Source: JANNNX01 sp031398745 (GTDB taxonomy: Bacteria > Actinomycetota > Acidimicrobiia > Acidimicrobiales > CADCSY01). Taken from it: a stretch of 30,182 nt of DNA. The position numbers and the translations under genes are program-made. The notes beneath the pieces are model-generated. The model searched no databases, was not told where the DNA came from, and saw only the letters and a list, made by a program, of their open reading frames with translations. The DNA lies in assembly GCA_031398745.1 (NCBI GenBank), contig JANNNX010000039.1:1-30182 (forward strand), written 5' to 3'. Each line of letters begins with the position of its first letter. Position 1 is the stretch's first letter. Positions 16,151 through 25,060 of this stretch are shown piece after piece.

Positions 16151-17071
16151 GTGCCGTGGTCGTGGTTCTGGGTGCGGACCCTCGACCCCCGAGCCGACTT
16201 CTTCGCCCTGTTCCTCCACCTGGCGGCCACCGGCGCGGCCGTGGCGCTGGCCGTGCTGGTGGGGCTGCTGGCGTGGCGGCGACGCCGACAGGGGCGTGCC
16301 CGCCCGAGCCGGTGGTGGCACCTGGTCGTGGCCTCGTGGCTGGCGCTGGCCCTGGTGGCGTTCGCCGGGCCCCGCGTCCCCCAGAGCCGCTCCGACCGAC
16401 CGCGCCCGGCCCTCACCCTGATCACCGCGAACGTGCGCCACCAGTCGGCCGACCAACGCAGCGTCGAGGACCTGGTGGCCGGCGACCCCGAGCTGGTGGC
16501 CGTCCAGGAGACCACCACCGAGCTCGATGCCGGGCTGCGGGCGCGCTACCCCTACGCCCACAGCCGGGGGACGATCGACAACGGCGACATGGAGAGCCTC
16601 TACTCCACCGTGCCCTTCACCGTGCGGGATCTGCCCGAGGACCGTCCGGCCGACGTGAAGGGGTTCCGGGCCGACCTCGACGACGGCGAGCACCGGTGGA
16701 CGCTCTACGTCCTGCACCTGCGCCAGGCCGGTCTGAGCGTGACCTTCCAGGGCGCCCAGGACTCAGCTCGCTGGATCGCCGAGTTGGCCGCCACCGAGGA
16801 GCGACCGGTGGTGGTGGCGGGCGCCCTCGACTTCAGCGACCGCCAGGCGCCCTACCGGATCATCACCGAGGATCTCCGGGACACGGCTCGGGCCGACGGC
16901 TGGCTGCGCTGGCCAGGGTCGACGTTCGTGGCCCGGGTGCTGCGCCCCCTGTCGCTGCGGTTCGACTACGTGCTGGCATCGCCCGAGCTGTGCAGCGCCG
17001 ACAACCGGACGGTGTCGATCGCCGGCTCCGACCACCTGGCCGTGCGGGTCGAGATCGGCGCCTGCGACTGA
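16151..17071 (+). CDS. Membrane-anchored endonuclease/exonuclease/phosphatase-fold protein with altered catalytic motif
   Basis: 306 residues. Hydrophobic segments lie at ~19-41 and ~57-73, then an EEP domain from ~85. Conserved EEP elements are visible: ITANVRHQ (N94), VAVQETT (E120), VLHL (H189), RFDYVLAS (D272) and SDHLAV (S293-D294-H295). The central motif, normally GDxN before FSDR-like sequence, reads G-A-L-D (224-227). Both the Asp that helps the catalytic His and the Asn that holds the phosphate are therefore replaced. The fold is clear, but nuclease or phosphatase activity is doubtful. The frame upstream of the GTG continues with a plausible helix (TIAALVLGTVPWSW) but has no start codon, so the true N-terminus is uncertain. 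It converges on the HAD gene. Confidence 0.75.
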   Translation: MPWSWFWVRTLDPRADFFALFLHLAATGAAVALAVLVGLLAWRRRRQGRARPSRWWHLVVASWLALALVAFAGPRVPQSRSDRPRPALTLITANVRHQSADQRSVEDLVAGDPELVAVQETTTELDAGLRARYPYAHSRGTIDNGDMESLYSTVPFTVRDLPEDRPADVKGFRADLDDGEHRWTLYVLHLRQAGLSVTFQGAQDSARWIAELAATEERPVVVAGALDFSDRQAPYRIITEDLRDTARADGWLRWPGSTFVARVLRPLSLRFDYVLASPELCSADNRTVSIAGSDHLAVRVEIGACD

Positions 17072-17080
17072 GGCCGGGCG

Positions 17081-17737
17081 TCAGGCCACCGACGGCCGGG
17101 CGAGCAGGTCCGGGAGGTCGACCATGTCGGTGAAGATGACCGCGGCCCCGGCGGCACGCAGCCGCTCGGCCGGCACCAGGTCGGCGAAACCGAGAGCGGT
17201 CATGCCGGCGGCCACCGCCGCGCTGACCCCGGTGGGGGTGTCCTCCACCACCACGCAGCGAGCTGGATCGGCCCCCATCACCTCGGCCACGTGCAGGTGC
17301 AGGTCGGGTTCCGGCTTGGGCTGGGCGACCTGCTCGGCGCTGAACACCCGGCCGGCGAAGCGATCGAGCAGGCCCACCCGCCGCAGGGCCCGGTCGATGG
17401 TGGCCAGCGAGCCGTTGGAGGCGATGCAGCTGGCCAGGTCGATGCGCGCCAGGGCGTCGAGCACGCCCGGCACCGGCTCGAGCTCGTGGTCCATGGCCGC
17501 CGCCCAGCGGGCATCCCAAGCGGTCATGGTGGCCGGATCGAGCACCAACCCGTGGTGCTGCTCGAGGTGCGCCACCGAGGCGGACCAGGCCCGACCGGTG
17601 AAGGTTGCGATGCACTCGTCGACGGTCAGGTCCACCCCCAGGGAGGCCAGCATCTCGACGTTCAGGCGGCTGGCGATGCGCTCACTGTCGACCAGGACCC
17701 CATCGAAATCGAAGACCACCAGGTCCCAGCGGCTCAC
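17081..17737 (-). CDS. HAD-superfamily phosphatase, beta-phosphoglucomutase-like
   Basis: 218 residues. The HAD motifs appear in order: VFDFDGVLVDSE (nucleophile Asp, motif I), SNGS (II), AQPKPEPD with Lys (III), and VVEDTPTGVSAA with the Mg-binding acidic pair (IV). The alpha-helical cap lies between I and II. The layout is that of sugar-phosphate phosphatases and beta-phosphoglucomutases; the substrate is not predictable. GTG at 17737 overlaps the topA stop as GTGA, so it is translated from the same message as topoisomerase I. Convergent with the EEP gene, with 9 bases between. Confidence 0.9.
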   Translation of the reverse strand: MSRWDLVVFDFDGVLVDSERIASRLNVEMLASLGVDLTVDECIATFTGRAWSASVAHLEQHHGLVLDPATMTAWDARWAAAMDHELEPVPGVLDALARIDLASCIASNGSLATIDRALRRVGLLDRFAGRVFSAEQVAQPKPEPDLHLHVAEVMGADPARCVVVEDTPTGVSAAVAAGMTALGFADLVPAERLRAAGAAVIFTDMVDLPDLLARPSVA

Positions 17738-20364
17738 GACGCCCGCTTGCGGCTCCCCCGAGCCTTCTTCGGCGCCGGGCCCCGGGCGCGGCGGTCGGCC
17801 AGCAGCTCGGCCGCCCGCTCGATGGTGATCTCCTCGACCGAATCGCCCTTGCGGAGGCTGGCGTTGGTCTCGCCGTCGGTGACGTAGGGCCCGAAGCGGC
17901 CCTCCTTGAGCACCATCGGCTTCTTCGAGGCCGGGTCGTCGCCCAGTTCCCGCAGCGGCGGGGCGGCTTGACCCTGGCCCCGCCGGCGCTTGGGTTCGGC
18001 CAGCAGCGCGAGGGCATCGGCCAGCGTCACGGTCAACAGCTGCTCCTCGGTCTCGAGGCTCCGGCTGTCCTTGGCCTTCGAGATGTAGGGGCCGTAGCGC
18101 CCGTTCTGAGCCACGATCTCGACCCCGTCGGCCGGGTCGGTGCCCACCACCCGGGGCAGCGTGAGCAGCTCGAGGGCGTCGTCCAGGCCGATCGTCTCGA
18201 CCTGCATGGTCTTGAACAGCGAAGCCGTCCGGGGCTTCACCGCCCCCTTGGCCTTGGGGTCCTCGGGCGCGTCGCCGAGCTGCACGTAGGGGCCGTAGCG
18301 GCCCGCCTTCACGTGGACCTCGAGCCCGCTGGCGGGGTCGATGCCGAGCGAGCGATCGCCGCTCGGAGCGGTGGCCAGCTCGAGGGCCCGGGCCACCGTC
18401 AGTTCGTCGGGGGCCAGCTCCTCGGGGATCGACGCCTTGTCGTCGCCGTGCTGGACGTAGGGGCCGTAACGCCCGACCCGCACCACCACCTCGACCCCGT
18501 CGTCGGCCACGCCGATCGGGATGGAGTTGACCTCCCGGGCATCGATGTCGTCGAGGTGGTCGGAGACCAGCTGCTTGAGACCGGGGGAGTCGTCGGCACC
18601 GAAGTAGAACCGGGTCAACCAGGGCGTCGACTCGGCCCGGCCGCCGGCAATCTCGTCGAGGTCGTCCTCCATGCGGGCGGTGAAGGCGTAGTCGACGAGA
18701 TCGGGGAAGTGCTGCTCGAGGAGGGTGACCACCGCGAAGGCGGTGAAGCTCGGGACCAGGGCCGTGCCCTTCTTCCACACGTAGCCCCGGTCCTGGACCG
18801 TGCCGATGGTGGCGGCGTAGGTCGAGGGCCGTCCGACCCCCAGCTCCTCCATCCGCTTGACCAGGCTGGCCTCGGTGTAGCGGGCGGGGGGCGAGGTCTC
18901 GTGGCCCCGGGCCTCGACCGACTCGGTGTGGAGGGGGTCGCCCTCGGCCAGCACCGGCAGCCGGCGCTCGGTGTCGTCGTCGGTGCCGGCGGTGTCGTCG
19001 GCGTCGGTGTCCTCCACGTAGACCCGCCCGAAGCCGGGGAAGGTGATGGTGGTGCCACTGGTGGCCAGCTCGACGGGCCGGCCCGAGCGGGTGTCGCCGC
19101 CGAGGCGCACCGACACCGTCTCCCCCACCGCGTCGGGCATCTGTGAGGCCAGGGTCCGCTGCCACACCAACTCGTAGAGGCGAGCCTCGGTCGAGCCGAC
19201 CTCCCGCCCGACCTGGTCGGGGGTGCGGAAGCGGTCGCCGGCCGGGCGGATGGCCTCGTGGGCCTCCTGGGCGTTCTTGACCTTGGACGCATAGCGACGG
19301 GGCTCGGCCGGCACGTACTCGTCGCCGAACCGCTCGGCGATGGCCGAGCGGGCGGCGGCGACTGCGGCGTCCGACAGCGTGGTGGAGTCGGTACGCATGT
19401 AGGTGATGTAGCCGCCCTCGTAGAGGGTCTGGGCTGCCCGCATGGCCGCCGCCGAACTCAGGCGCAGCTTGCGGCCGGCCTCCTGCTGGAGGGTGGAGGT
19501 GATGAAAGGGGCCGCCGGCCGACGCCGGTAGGGCTTGCGCTCGACCGAGGTCACGGCCAGGTCGACCGCCTCCAGGTCGTCGACCAGGGCATGGGCCTGG
19601 GCCTCGTCCAGCACGACCAGGTCGGCCTTGGCCACTTGGCCCTGCTCGGAAAAGTCCTTGCCGGTGGCCAGCCGTCGCCCATCCACGCTCACCAGGGTCG
19701 CCCCGAAGGTGGCGGCGGTGTCCGCCGCCGGCGCGAAGGTGCCCTCCAGGTCCCAGTAGCCCGCGGCCCGGAAGCGCATGCGCTGGCGCTCGCGCTCGAC
19801 CACCAGGCGGGTGGCCACGCTCTGGACCCGACCGGCCGACAGCCGGGGCAGGACCTTCTTCCACAGGACCGGGCTGACCTCGTAGCCGTAGAGGCGGTCG
19901 AGGATGCGGCGGGTCTCCTGGGCGTCGACCAGGCGCCGGTCGAGCTCCCGAGGCTCGGCGATGGCCCGCTCGATGGCCGGCCGGGTGATCTCGTGGAAGA
20001 CCATCCGCCGCACCGGCACCCGGGGGTTGAGCACCTCCATCAGGTGCCAGGCGATCGACTCGCCCTCGCGGTCCTCATCGGTGGCGAGGTAGACCTCGCT
20101 GGCGTCGGCCACCAGCTTCTTCAGCTTGGAGACCTGCTCCTTCTTCTCCCGGGACACCACGTAGAGGGGCTTGAAGTCGTTGTCGACATCCACCCCCACT
20201 CGAGCCCAGGACTCGCCCTTGTAGGCCGCCGGGACGTCCGCCGCGTTGCGGGGGAGGTCGCGGATGTGCCCGATCGACGACTCGACCACGTAGTCGTCGC
20301 CCAAGAACCCGGCGATGGTCCGGGCCTTGGCCGGCGACTCCACGATCACCAACGGCTTGGGCAC
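17734..20364 (-). CDS. topA: DNA topoisomerase I (type IA)
   Basis: 876 residues. It relaxes negative supercoils through a 5'-phosphotyrosine intermediate. The N-terminal Toprim domain (KPLVIVESPAKARTI, then ATDEDREGE at ~95-102) binds Mg. The active Tyr is in GGYITYMRTDSTTLS (Y322). The C-terminus has four topoisomerase C repeats with GRYGPYVQ- or GRFGPYV-type cores (two near residues 630-710, then ~775 and ~850) and a basic tail ending KKARGSRKRAS, as in other actinobacteria. GTG at 20364. A TTGACA box lies 32 bases upstream of the start. Its stop overlaps the HAD gene. Confidence 0.97.
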   Translation of the reverse strand: MPKPLVIVESPAKARTIAGFLGDDYVVESSIGHIRDLPRNAADVPAAYKGESWARVGVDVDNDFKPLYVVSREKKEQVSKLKKLVADASEVYLATDEDREGESIAWHLMEVLNPRVPVRRMVFHEITRPAIERAIAEPRELDRRLVDAQETRRILDRLYGYEVSPVLWKKVLPRLSAGRVQSVATRLVVERERQRMRFRAAGYWDLEGTFAPAADTAATFGATLVSVDGRRLATGKDFSEQGQVAKADLVVLDEAQAHALVDDLEAVDLAVTSVERKPYRRRPAAPFITSTLQQEAGRKLRLSSAAAMRAAQTLYEGGYITYMRTDSTTLSDAAVAAARSAIAERFGDEYVPAEPRRYASKVKNAQEAHEAIRPAGDRFRTPDQVGREVGSTEARLYELVWQRTLASQMPDAVGETVSVRLGGDTRSGRPVELATSGTTITFPGFGRVYVEDTDADDTAGTDDDTERRLPVLAEGDPLHTESVEARGHETSPPARYTEASLVKRMEELGVGRPSTYAATIGTVQDRGYVWKKGTALVPSFTAFAVVTLLEQHFPDLVDYAFTARMEDDLDEIAGGRAESTPWLTRFYFGADDSPGLKQLVSDHLDDIDAREVNSIPIGVADDGVEVVVRVGRYGPYVQHGDDKASIPEELAPDELTVARALELATAPSGDRSLGIDPASGLEVHVKAGRYGPYVQLGDAPEDPKAKGAVKPRTASLFKTMQVETIGLDDALELLTLPRVVGTDPADGVEIVAQNGRYGPYISKAKDSRSLETEEQLLTVTLADALALLAEPKRRRGQGQAAPPLRELGDDPASKKPMVLKEGRFGPYVTDGETNASLRKGDSVEEITIERAAELLADRRARGPAPKKARGSRKRAS

Positions 20365-20372
20365 GGAGATAC

Positions 20373-20401
20373 AGGGAAGGCGCCGCCCCCACCAATGTCA
20401 A
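20373..20401 (-). promoter_or_regulatory. Possible topA promoter
   Basis: In the 47-base gap between the DtxR-like gene and topA, the minus strand has a perfect TTGACA (20396-20401) and, 17 bases on, a poor -10 (TTCCCT, 20373-20378). TATCTC just before the GTG is an alternative. The match is weak. Confidence 0.25.
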
Positions 20402-20411
20402 ACAGCCTGGG

Positions 20412-21173
20412 TCAGGAGGGGCGCACGAAGACCTGGTTCGCCACCGTGTGGCCGAGGGTCCGGTCCTGCCCGTCGACCCGGACGACCAGCGGTCCGTCGA
20501 AGGGGTGCTTCTCACGAATCTCGACCGTCACCCCGGGGCGGACACCGAGGGTGTCGAGGAAAGCGACCACCTCGGGATCGGTCGAACCGGGCACCGCCAC
20601 CATGGCCACGTCGCCCGGCTCGAGGTCGTAAAGGGGCGGCATCTCGGGGATGTCGATGGCCTCCCGAGGCGGGATCGGGAACCCGTGGGGGCAGGAGTCG
20701 GGACGATCGAGGGCGAGGTACATCCGGTCCTCGACCTCCTGGGGCAGCTCGTGCTCGAACTTGGTGGCCAACCGATCGGCCTGGTTCCAGGCGTAGCCGA
20801 GCATGTCGGCCAGGAACCGCTCGACGATGCGGTGCCGCCGGATGGCAGCCACCGCCATCCGGCGGCCCAGGTCGGTCAGGGTGACCCCGTGGTAGGGCTG
20901 GTGGTCGAGCAGCGCCCGCTCGGCCAGCCGCTTGACCGTCACCGTGACGGTGCCGGGAGCCAATCCCAGGGCATCGGCGATGGCGCCGGTGTGGGCCTCG
21001 GGCTGCTCGCGGGTCAGCCGGTAGATGGCCTTGAGCAACTCGCGTTCGGACTTCGTGATCGGGACATCCACCATGGCATCGGCCGTCTGCACGGCGAGAT
21101 CGTCGGCCACCTGCACGGCAGGCTTCGCGAGCGTCGAAGTCTCGGGTGGCGCCAGGTTATCGGTGACCGACAT
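20412..21173 (-). CDS. DtxR/MntR-family metal-dependent repressor with unusual metal ligands
   Basis: 253 residues. A ~45-residue polar N-terminal extension precedes the winged helix (ELLKAIYRLTRE...GTVTVTVKRLAERALL), then the dimerisation/metal domain (RRHRIVERFLADML, KFEHELPQEVEDRM, CPHGFPIP) and a C-terminal FeoA/SH3-like domain (GVRPGVTVEIREKHPF). The family represses iron- or manganese-uptake genes when metal-loaded. Compared with C. diphtheriae DtxR, His79, Glu83, Glu105 and His106 are kept, but His98 aligns with Asp and Cys102 with Thr; MntR has Glu at the latter position. Metal preference is therefore unclear. The ATG at 21173 has GGGAGG 7-8 bases before it, better than the upstream starts. 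Divergent from the helicase gene. Confidence 0.88.
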   Translation of the reverse strand: MSVTDNLAPPETSTLAKPAVQVADDLAVQTADAMVDVPITKSERELLKAIYRLTREQPEAHTGAIADALGLAPGTVTVTVKRLAERALLDHQPYHGVTLTDLGRRMAVAAIRRHRIVERFLADMLGYAWNQADRLATKFEHELPQEVEDRMYLALDRPDSCPHGFPIPPREAIDIPEMPPLYDLEPGDVAMVAVPGSTDPEVVAFLDTLGVRPGVTVEIREKHPFDGPLVVRVDGQDRTLGHTVANQVFVRPS

Positions 21174-21316
21174 CACGCTCCCTCCCACCGGGGGCGTCCC
21201 CCGTCCCGGGGTCGGCGGCGATGCTGCCCCAGCCCCCTTGCCGGCCGGTGTCCAGCGTCTGAACGTTTCATGACCACCGGGCCCGAAGACGGTCCGGGGA
21301 TGTCACTACCCATGGA

Positions 21317-21322
21317 TACGGT
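21317..21322 (+). promoter_or_regulatory. -10 box of a probable leaderless helicase transcript
   Basis: TACGGT (TANNNT type) ends 6 bases before the GTG at 21329, with no Shine-Dalgarno sequence between. This spacing places the transcription start at or next to the start codon. Confidence 0.4.
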
Positions 21323-21328
21323 GGCCCC

Positions 21329-23602
21329 GTGGACCTCGAGGGCGTCGTACGGACGTTGGCCACCGACGACCAGCTCGTCGACCTCGTCCGGCTCCCGGCC
21401 CGCCCGGCCCGGTTCGCCACGCTGGCCCGACCGCTGCCGGCCGCGGTCGCCGACCGGCTGCCTCCCGGGGGGCTCTGGACACACCAGGCGACGGCCATCG
21501 ACCTCGCCCGGGACCAGCGGTCGGTGGTCATCGTCACCGGCACCGCGTCGGGCAAGTCGCTGTGCTTCCAGGTCCCGATCGGCGAAGCGGCCGGCGGCGT
21601 CGACGCCGACGGTGGGCCGGCGCCGGTGGGCACCGCGCTGCTCGTCTACCCCACCAAGGCGCTGGCGCAGGATCAGCTGCGGGCGCTCAGCGCCCTCGAG
21701 CTCCCGGGGGTGGTGGCCGCCTGCTACGACGGCGACAGCTCGCCTGAGGAGCGGGCCTGGGCCCGGCGCCACGCCACGGTGCTGTTGACCAACCCCGACA
21801 TGCTCCACGCCGGCCTGCTCCCCGCCCACGGCCGCCACGCCGATCTCCTGGGCCGCCTGCGCTACGTCGTAGTCGACGAGCTCCACACCTACCGGGGTGT
21901 CTTCGGGACCCACGTCGCTCACCTCCTTCGACGCCTCCGGCGGATCTGCGCCCACTACGGCTCGGCCCCGACCTTCGTCTTCTCCTCCGCCACCCTCGGC
22001 CAGGCCGAGCGGCTGGCCAGCTCGCTCTGCGGCCTGCCGGTGACCGCGGTGGCCGACGACGGCTCGCCCCAGGGCGAGCGCCTCCTTGCCCTGTGGAACC
22101 CCCCTCTGGCCGACCCGAGCCGCGGCGCCCGGCGCTCGGCCCACGGCGAGACGGCCAGCCTGATCGCCGGCCTGGTGGCCAACGGCCACCGGACGGTGGC
22201 GTTCTGCCGCAGCCGTCGGGGGACCGAGGTGGTGGCGGCCGCCGCCCAGCGCTTGGTGCCCGACGCCCTGGCCGCCGCCATCCGTCCTTACCGGGGCGGC
22301 TACCTGCCCGAGGAGCGGCGCCACATCGAGGGCGAGCTCTTCGGAGGCGACCTGGCCGCGGTGGTCGCCACCAGCGCCCTCGAGTTGGGCATCGACGTCG
22401 GCAGCCTCGACGCCTGCGTCCTCGACGGCTTCCCGGGCACGGTGGCCTCGATGTGGCAGCAGATCGGACGGGCCGGCCGCTCGACCCGGCCCTCGTTGGC
22501 CACCCTGGTCGCCGGGTCGGACCAGCTCGACCAGTGGTTCATGGCGCATCCCGACGAGGTGCTCAGCCGCCCGCCCGAGCCGGCGATCATCAACCCGGAC
22601 AATCCCGAGGTGCTCGACCCGCACCTGGCCTGCGCGGCCTACGAGCTGCCGCTGTCCGACGCCGACACCGAATGGTGGGGGGACGGCCTCGACGACGGCG
22701 TCCGGCGCCTGGTGCAGGACGATCTGCTGCGAGTGCGCGACGGCCGGGCCTGGTGGGCAGCTCGAGGGGCACCGGCCACGAGGATGGGCCTGCGAGGGGG
22801 CTGGGCCGAGGAGGTCGCCATCGTCGACCACGACCTCCGTCTGATCGGCACCGTCGACGGCATCCGGGCCCTCTCGACGGTGCACCCGGGCGCCGTGTAC
22901 CTCCACCAGGGCCAGACCTGGGAGGTCGAGCGACTCGATCTGACCGAGCGGGTGGCGATGGTCTCGCCGGCGTCGGGTGACGAGTACACCCAGGTGCGGA
23001 GCCACGCCGACATCCGCATCCTCGAGGACGAGGCCACCACGACCTTGGACGGCGGGGGCGCGACCCTGCACCTGGGTTCGGTCGAGGTCAGCGAGCAGGT
23101 CACCGGCTACCAGCGCCGAGATGCCGCCACCGGCGCGGCACGGGGGACGGTCCCGCTCGACTTGCCTCCCACCCGGCTGGTCACCCGGGCCTTCTGGTGG
23201 ATCATCGACCCGATGGCCTTGTTTGCCGCCGGCCTGGAGGCCGAGGCCTGGCCGGGGACCCTGCACGCCATCGAGCACGCCGCCATCGGGCTGCTGCCGC
23301 TGTTCACGATCTGCGACCGGTGGGACGTCGGCGGGGTGTCCACCCCCCTGCAGGCCGACACCGGCCGGCCGACGATCGTGATCTACGACGGGTACCCGGG
23401 CGGGGCCGGGATCGCCGAGCTCGGCTACGCCGCCGGCATCAGCCACCTCGACGCCACTCGCCAGGCCATCGCCGGGTGCCCGTGCGCCCAGGGCTGCCCG
23501 TCCTGCGTGCAGTCGCCGAAGTGCGGCAACCTCAACGAGCCGCTCGACAAGGCCGGCGCAGTCGCCCTGCTCGACCTGCTGCTCGGGGTGGGCGACAGCT
23601 GA
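21329..23602 (+). CDS. DEAD/DEAH-box helicase with C-terminal DUF1998 (MrfA/SftH type)
   Basis: 757 residues. SF2 helicase: Q-like segment LWTHQATAID, Walker A TGTASGKS (70-77), VYPTKALAQDQ, DELH (183-186), SSAT, then the C-terminal RecA lobe with VAFCRSRRGTE, TSALELGIDVG and QQIGRAGRS. The end has the four-Cys cluster of DUF1998 (CPCAQGCPSC...KCGN) with GYPGGAGIAE before it. Homologues are B. subtilis MrfA (mitomycin C repair) and mycobacterial SftH, 3'-5' DNA helicases. GTG start seven bases after a -10-like box. It ends 13 bases from the convergent pilus operon. Confidence 0.93.
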   Translation: MDLEGVVRTLATDDQLVDLVRLPARPARFATLARPLPAAVADRLPPGGLWTHQATAIDLARDQRSVVIVTGTASGKSLCFQVPIGEAAGGVDADGGPAPVGTALLVYPTKALAQDQLRALSALELPGVVAACYDGDSSPEERAWARRHATVLLTNPDMLHAGLLPAHGRHADLLGRLRYVVVDELHTYRGVFGTHVAHLLRRLRRICAHYGSAPTFVFSSATLGQAERLASSLCGLPVTAVADDGSPQGERLLALWNPPLADPSRGARRSAHGETASLIAGLVANGHRTVAFCRSRRGTEVVAAAAQRLVPDALAAAIRPYRGGYLPEERRHIEGELFGGDLAAVVATSALELGIDVGSLDACVLDGFPGTVASMWQQIGRAGRSTRPSLATLVAGSDQLDQWFMAHPDEVLSRPPEPAIINPDNPEVLDPHLACAAYELPLSDADTEWWGDGLDDGVRRLVQDDLLRVRDGRAWWAARGAPATRMGLRGGWAEEVAIVDHDLRLIGTVDGIRALSTVHPGAVYLHQGQTWEVERLDLTERVAMVSPASGDEYTQVRSHADIRILEDEATTTLDGGGATLHLGSVEVSEQVTGYQRRDAATGAARGTVPLDLPPTRLVTRAFWWIIDPMALFAAGLEAEAWPGTLHAIEHAAIGLLPLFTICDRWDVGGVSTPLQADTGRPTIVIYDGYPGGAGIAELGYAAGISHLDATRQAIAGCPCAQGCPSCVQSPKCGNLNEPLDKAGAVALLDLLLGVGDS

Positions 23603-23615
23603 GCACCACGACCGC

Positions 23616-23990
23616 TCAGCCGTCGCCCTCGACCCGCATGGTCACCTCGGCCCGCAGGTCGACATCGCCGACCAGAGCTCCGACCACCGGGACCGAGGTG
23701 GGGGCGGCATAGCGGACCGTCACCGTCACGTGGCTGCCCGGTTCACCCCGACCGCGGATCGAGACCTCGATCCGACGGGGATCGAGCCCCGACGAGGCCC
23801 CCTCGACCGCGGCGACCACCTCGCCCCGGTCGGCCGTGACCGCGGCGTGGCGGGCTCCCTCACGGGCCGCGTGGGTGACGAGCACCTGATCGCGCACGAC
23901 CAGCGCGACCTGCAGGAGGCCGAGGGCGAGGGCGGCCAGCAGGGGCAGGACAAGGGCGAGCTCCACCGCCGCCTGCCCCCGCTGGTCCAT
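23616..23990 (-). CDS. tadE: TadE-like pseudopilin
   Basis: 124 residues. The N-terminus QRGQAAVELALVLPLLAALALGLLQVAL is a TadE prepilin signature: cleavage would fall after the Gly, leaving Glu at position 5 of the mature protein, followed by a long hydrophobic helix. The remainder is a small beta-rich domain (IEVSIRGRGEPGSHVTVTVRY). TadE pseudopilins are needed for assembly of Flp pili. ATG at 23990 with GTGAGG about 7 bases before it; the flp stop is 8 bases upstream. It is the last gene of the pilus operon. Confidence 0.85.
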   Translation of the reverse strand: MDQRGQAAVELALVLPLLAALALGLLQVALVVRDQVLVTHAAREGARHAAVTADRGEVVAAVEGASSGLDPRRIEVSIRGRGEPGSHVTVTVRYAAPTSVPVVGALVGDVDLRAEVTMRVEGDG

Positions 23991-23998
23991 CCCGCGCC

Positions 23999-24208
23999 TC
24001 ACTTGACCATGTCGATCACACGGTCGAACACCGCGTCGAGGAGGCGACCCAGGCGGTTGGAGTCCTTGGCCCAGGCCACCAGGAGGAGAGCGACGGCAGC
24101 CGCCCCCAACAGCACCAGGGCGTACTCGGCCGTCGTCTGACCGTCCTGGCGACGGAACCGGACGGCAAGGGCGCCCTGGGCGCGGACGTAGAGCGAGAGC
24201 AAGAGCAT
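23999..24208 (-). CDS. flp: Flp-type pilin / DUF4244-like small protein
   Basis: 69 residues. A basic leader of ~22 residues is followed by GQTTAEYALVLLGAAAVALLLVAW. This matches the Flp prepilin motif G/xxxxEY plus hydrophobic helix exactly, so it is probably cut by a prepilin peptidase and polymerised into a thin pilus. The leader itself starts with LLLSLYVRAQ and is longer than in many Flp pilins. ATG at 24208 has AAAGG at suitable spacing; 33 bases separate it from tadC. It corresponds in position to Rv3656c of M. tuberculosis. Confidence 0.8.
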   Translation of the reverse strand: MLLLSLYVRAQGALAVRFRRQDGQTTAEYALVLLGAAAVALLLVAWAKDSNRLGRLLDAVFDRVIDMVK

Positions 24209-24241
24209 CGGTGAGCCTTTCGCAGGAGATGGATGGGCCGG

Positions 24242-25060
24242 CTAGTTGCCGAGGGATCGGAACGAACCAGCGAGAAGGGGCGCCACCGTGAGCAGCCCGA
24301 AGGCGGGAAGGATGCAGAGGACCAGGGGGAACAAGAGCGTGACCGGGACCCGGCGAGCGGCCTCTTCGGCTCGGCGCCGCCGGTCGGCTCGCACCTCGTC
24401 GGCCAACGTCAAGAGACGCTCGAGGGTGGGCGTCCCGTAGCGCTCGCCGGCTACCAGCACGCCGACCAGCGGCCGGACGGCGTCGCCGAGTTGGCCGACC
24501 ACCTCGTCGAGGCAGTCGGCCAGCGGCCGCCCGGCGGCGGCCTGGCGGTCGGCCCGGCCCAGGGCGGATGCCAGCGGCTCGGGTGACCGGCGGGCCACGG
24601 CCGGCACCCCGAGGGCCAGGGTCAGGCCGGCGCTGGCGGCCAGCACGAACAGGTCGACCACCTCGGGGAGGGTCGCCACCAGCGACCGCTCCTCGGCGGC
24701 TCGCCGACGCCGGGCGACTAGGGCCGGCATCGCCCACACCAACGCCGCCACCGCCGGCGCCGCCGCGGTGCTGACCGCAAGCGTTACCAGCCCGGCCACC
24801 ACCGCCCGTCCGACCCGGCGCGCGTCACCCGGCGGTTGGCCCAGGGCCCGCAGGACCAGGCGCCCGAGGGGCTCGGCCGCGGCCCGATCGAACCTGGCCC
24901 CGCGGCCGCCGGTCTCCCCGGCCGCCCCCGGGCCGACCCCCGCGCCGGTCGTGACCCGGGCCAGCCGGTCGATCAGCGGGCTGGGCATCGGACGCCACCG
25001 CCAGGCGAGCGCCAGTCCGAGAGCCAGCCACCCGCCGGCCAACACTCCCGCCGGGCTCAT
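24242..25060 (-). CDS. tadC: Type II/IV secretion F-domain protein TadC
   Basis: 272 residues. It is an inner-membrane platform protein of the Tad pilus, working with TadB under the CpaF motor. The T2SSF domain spans roughly 125-235 (TLPEVVDLFVLAASAGLTL and GRPLADCLDEV), preceded by a helix at ~85-110 and followed by a terminal helix (VTLLFPLVLCILPAFGLLTVAP) typical of TadC. ATG overlaps the tadB stop as ATGA. Confidence 0.87.
   Translation of the reverse strand: MSPAGVLAGGWLALGLALAWRWRPMPSPLIDRLARVTTGAGVGPGAAGETGGRGARFDRAAAEPLGRLVLRALGQPPGDARRVGRAVVAGLVTLAVSTAAAPAVAALVWAMPALVARRRRAAEERSLVATLPEVVDLFVLAASAGLTLALGVPAVARRSPEPLASALGRADRQAAAGRPLADCLDEVVGQLGDAVRPLVGVLVAGERYGTPTLERLLTLADEVRADRRRRAEEAARRVPVTLLFPLVLCILPAFGLLTVAPLLAGSFRSLGN

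Noticed and set aside
21241..21300. AACGTT palindrome in the helicase/dtxR-like gap as a regulator operator
   Set aside because: Only six bases are symmetrical and it does not resemble a DtxR or MntR box.
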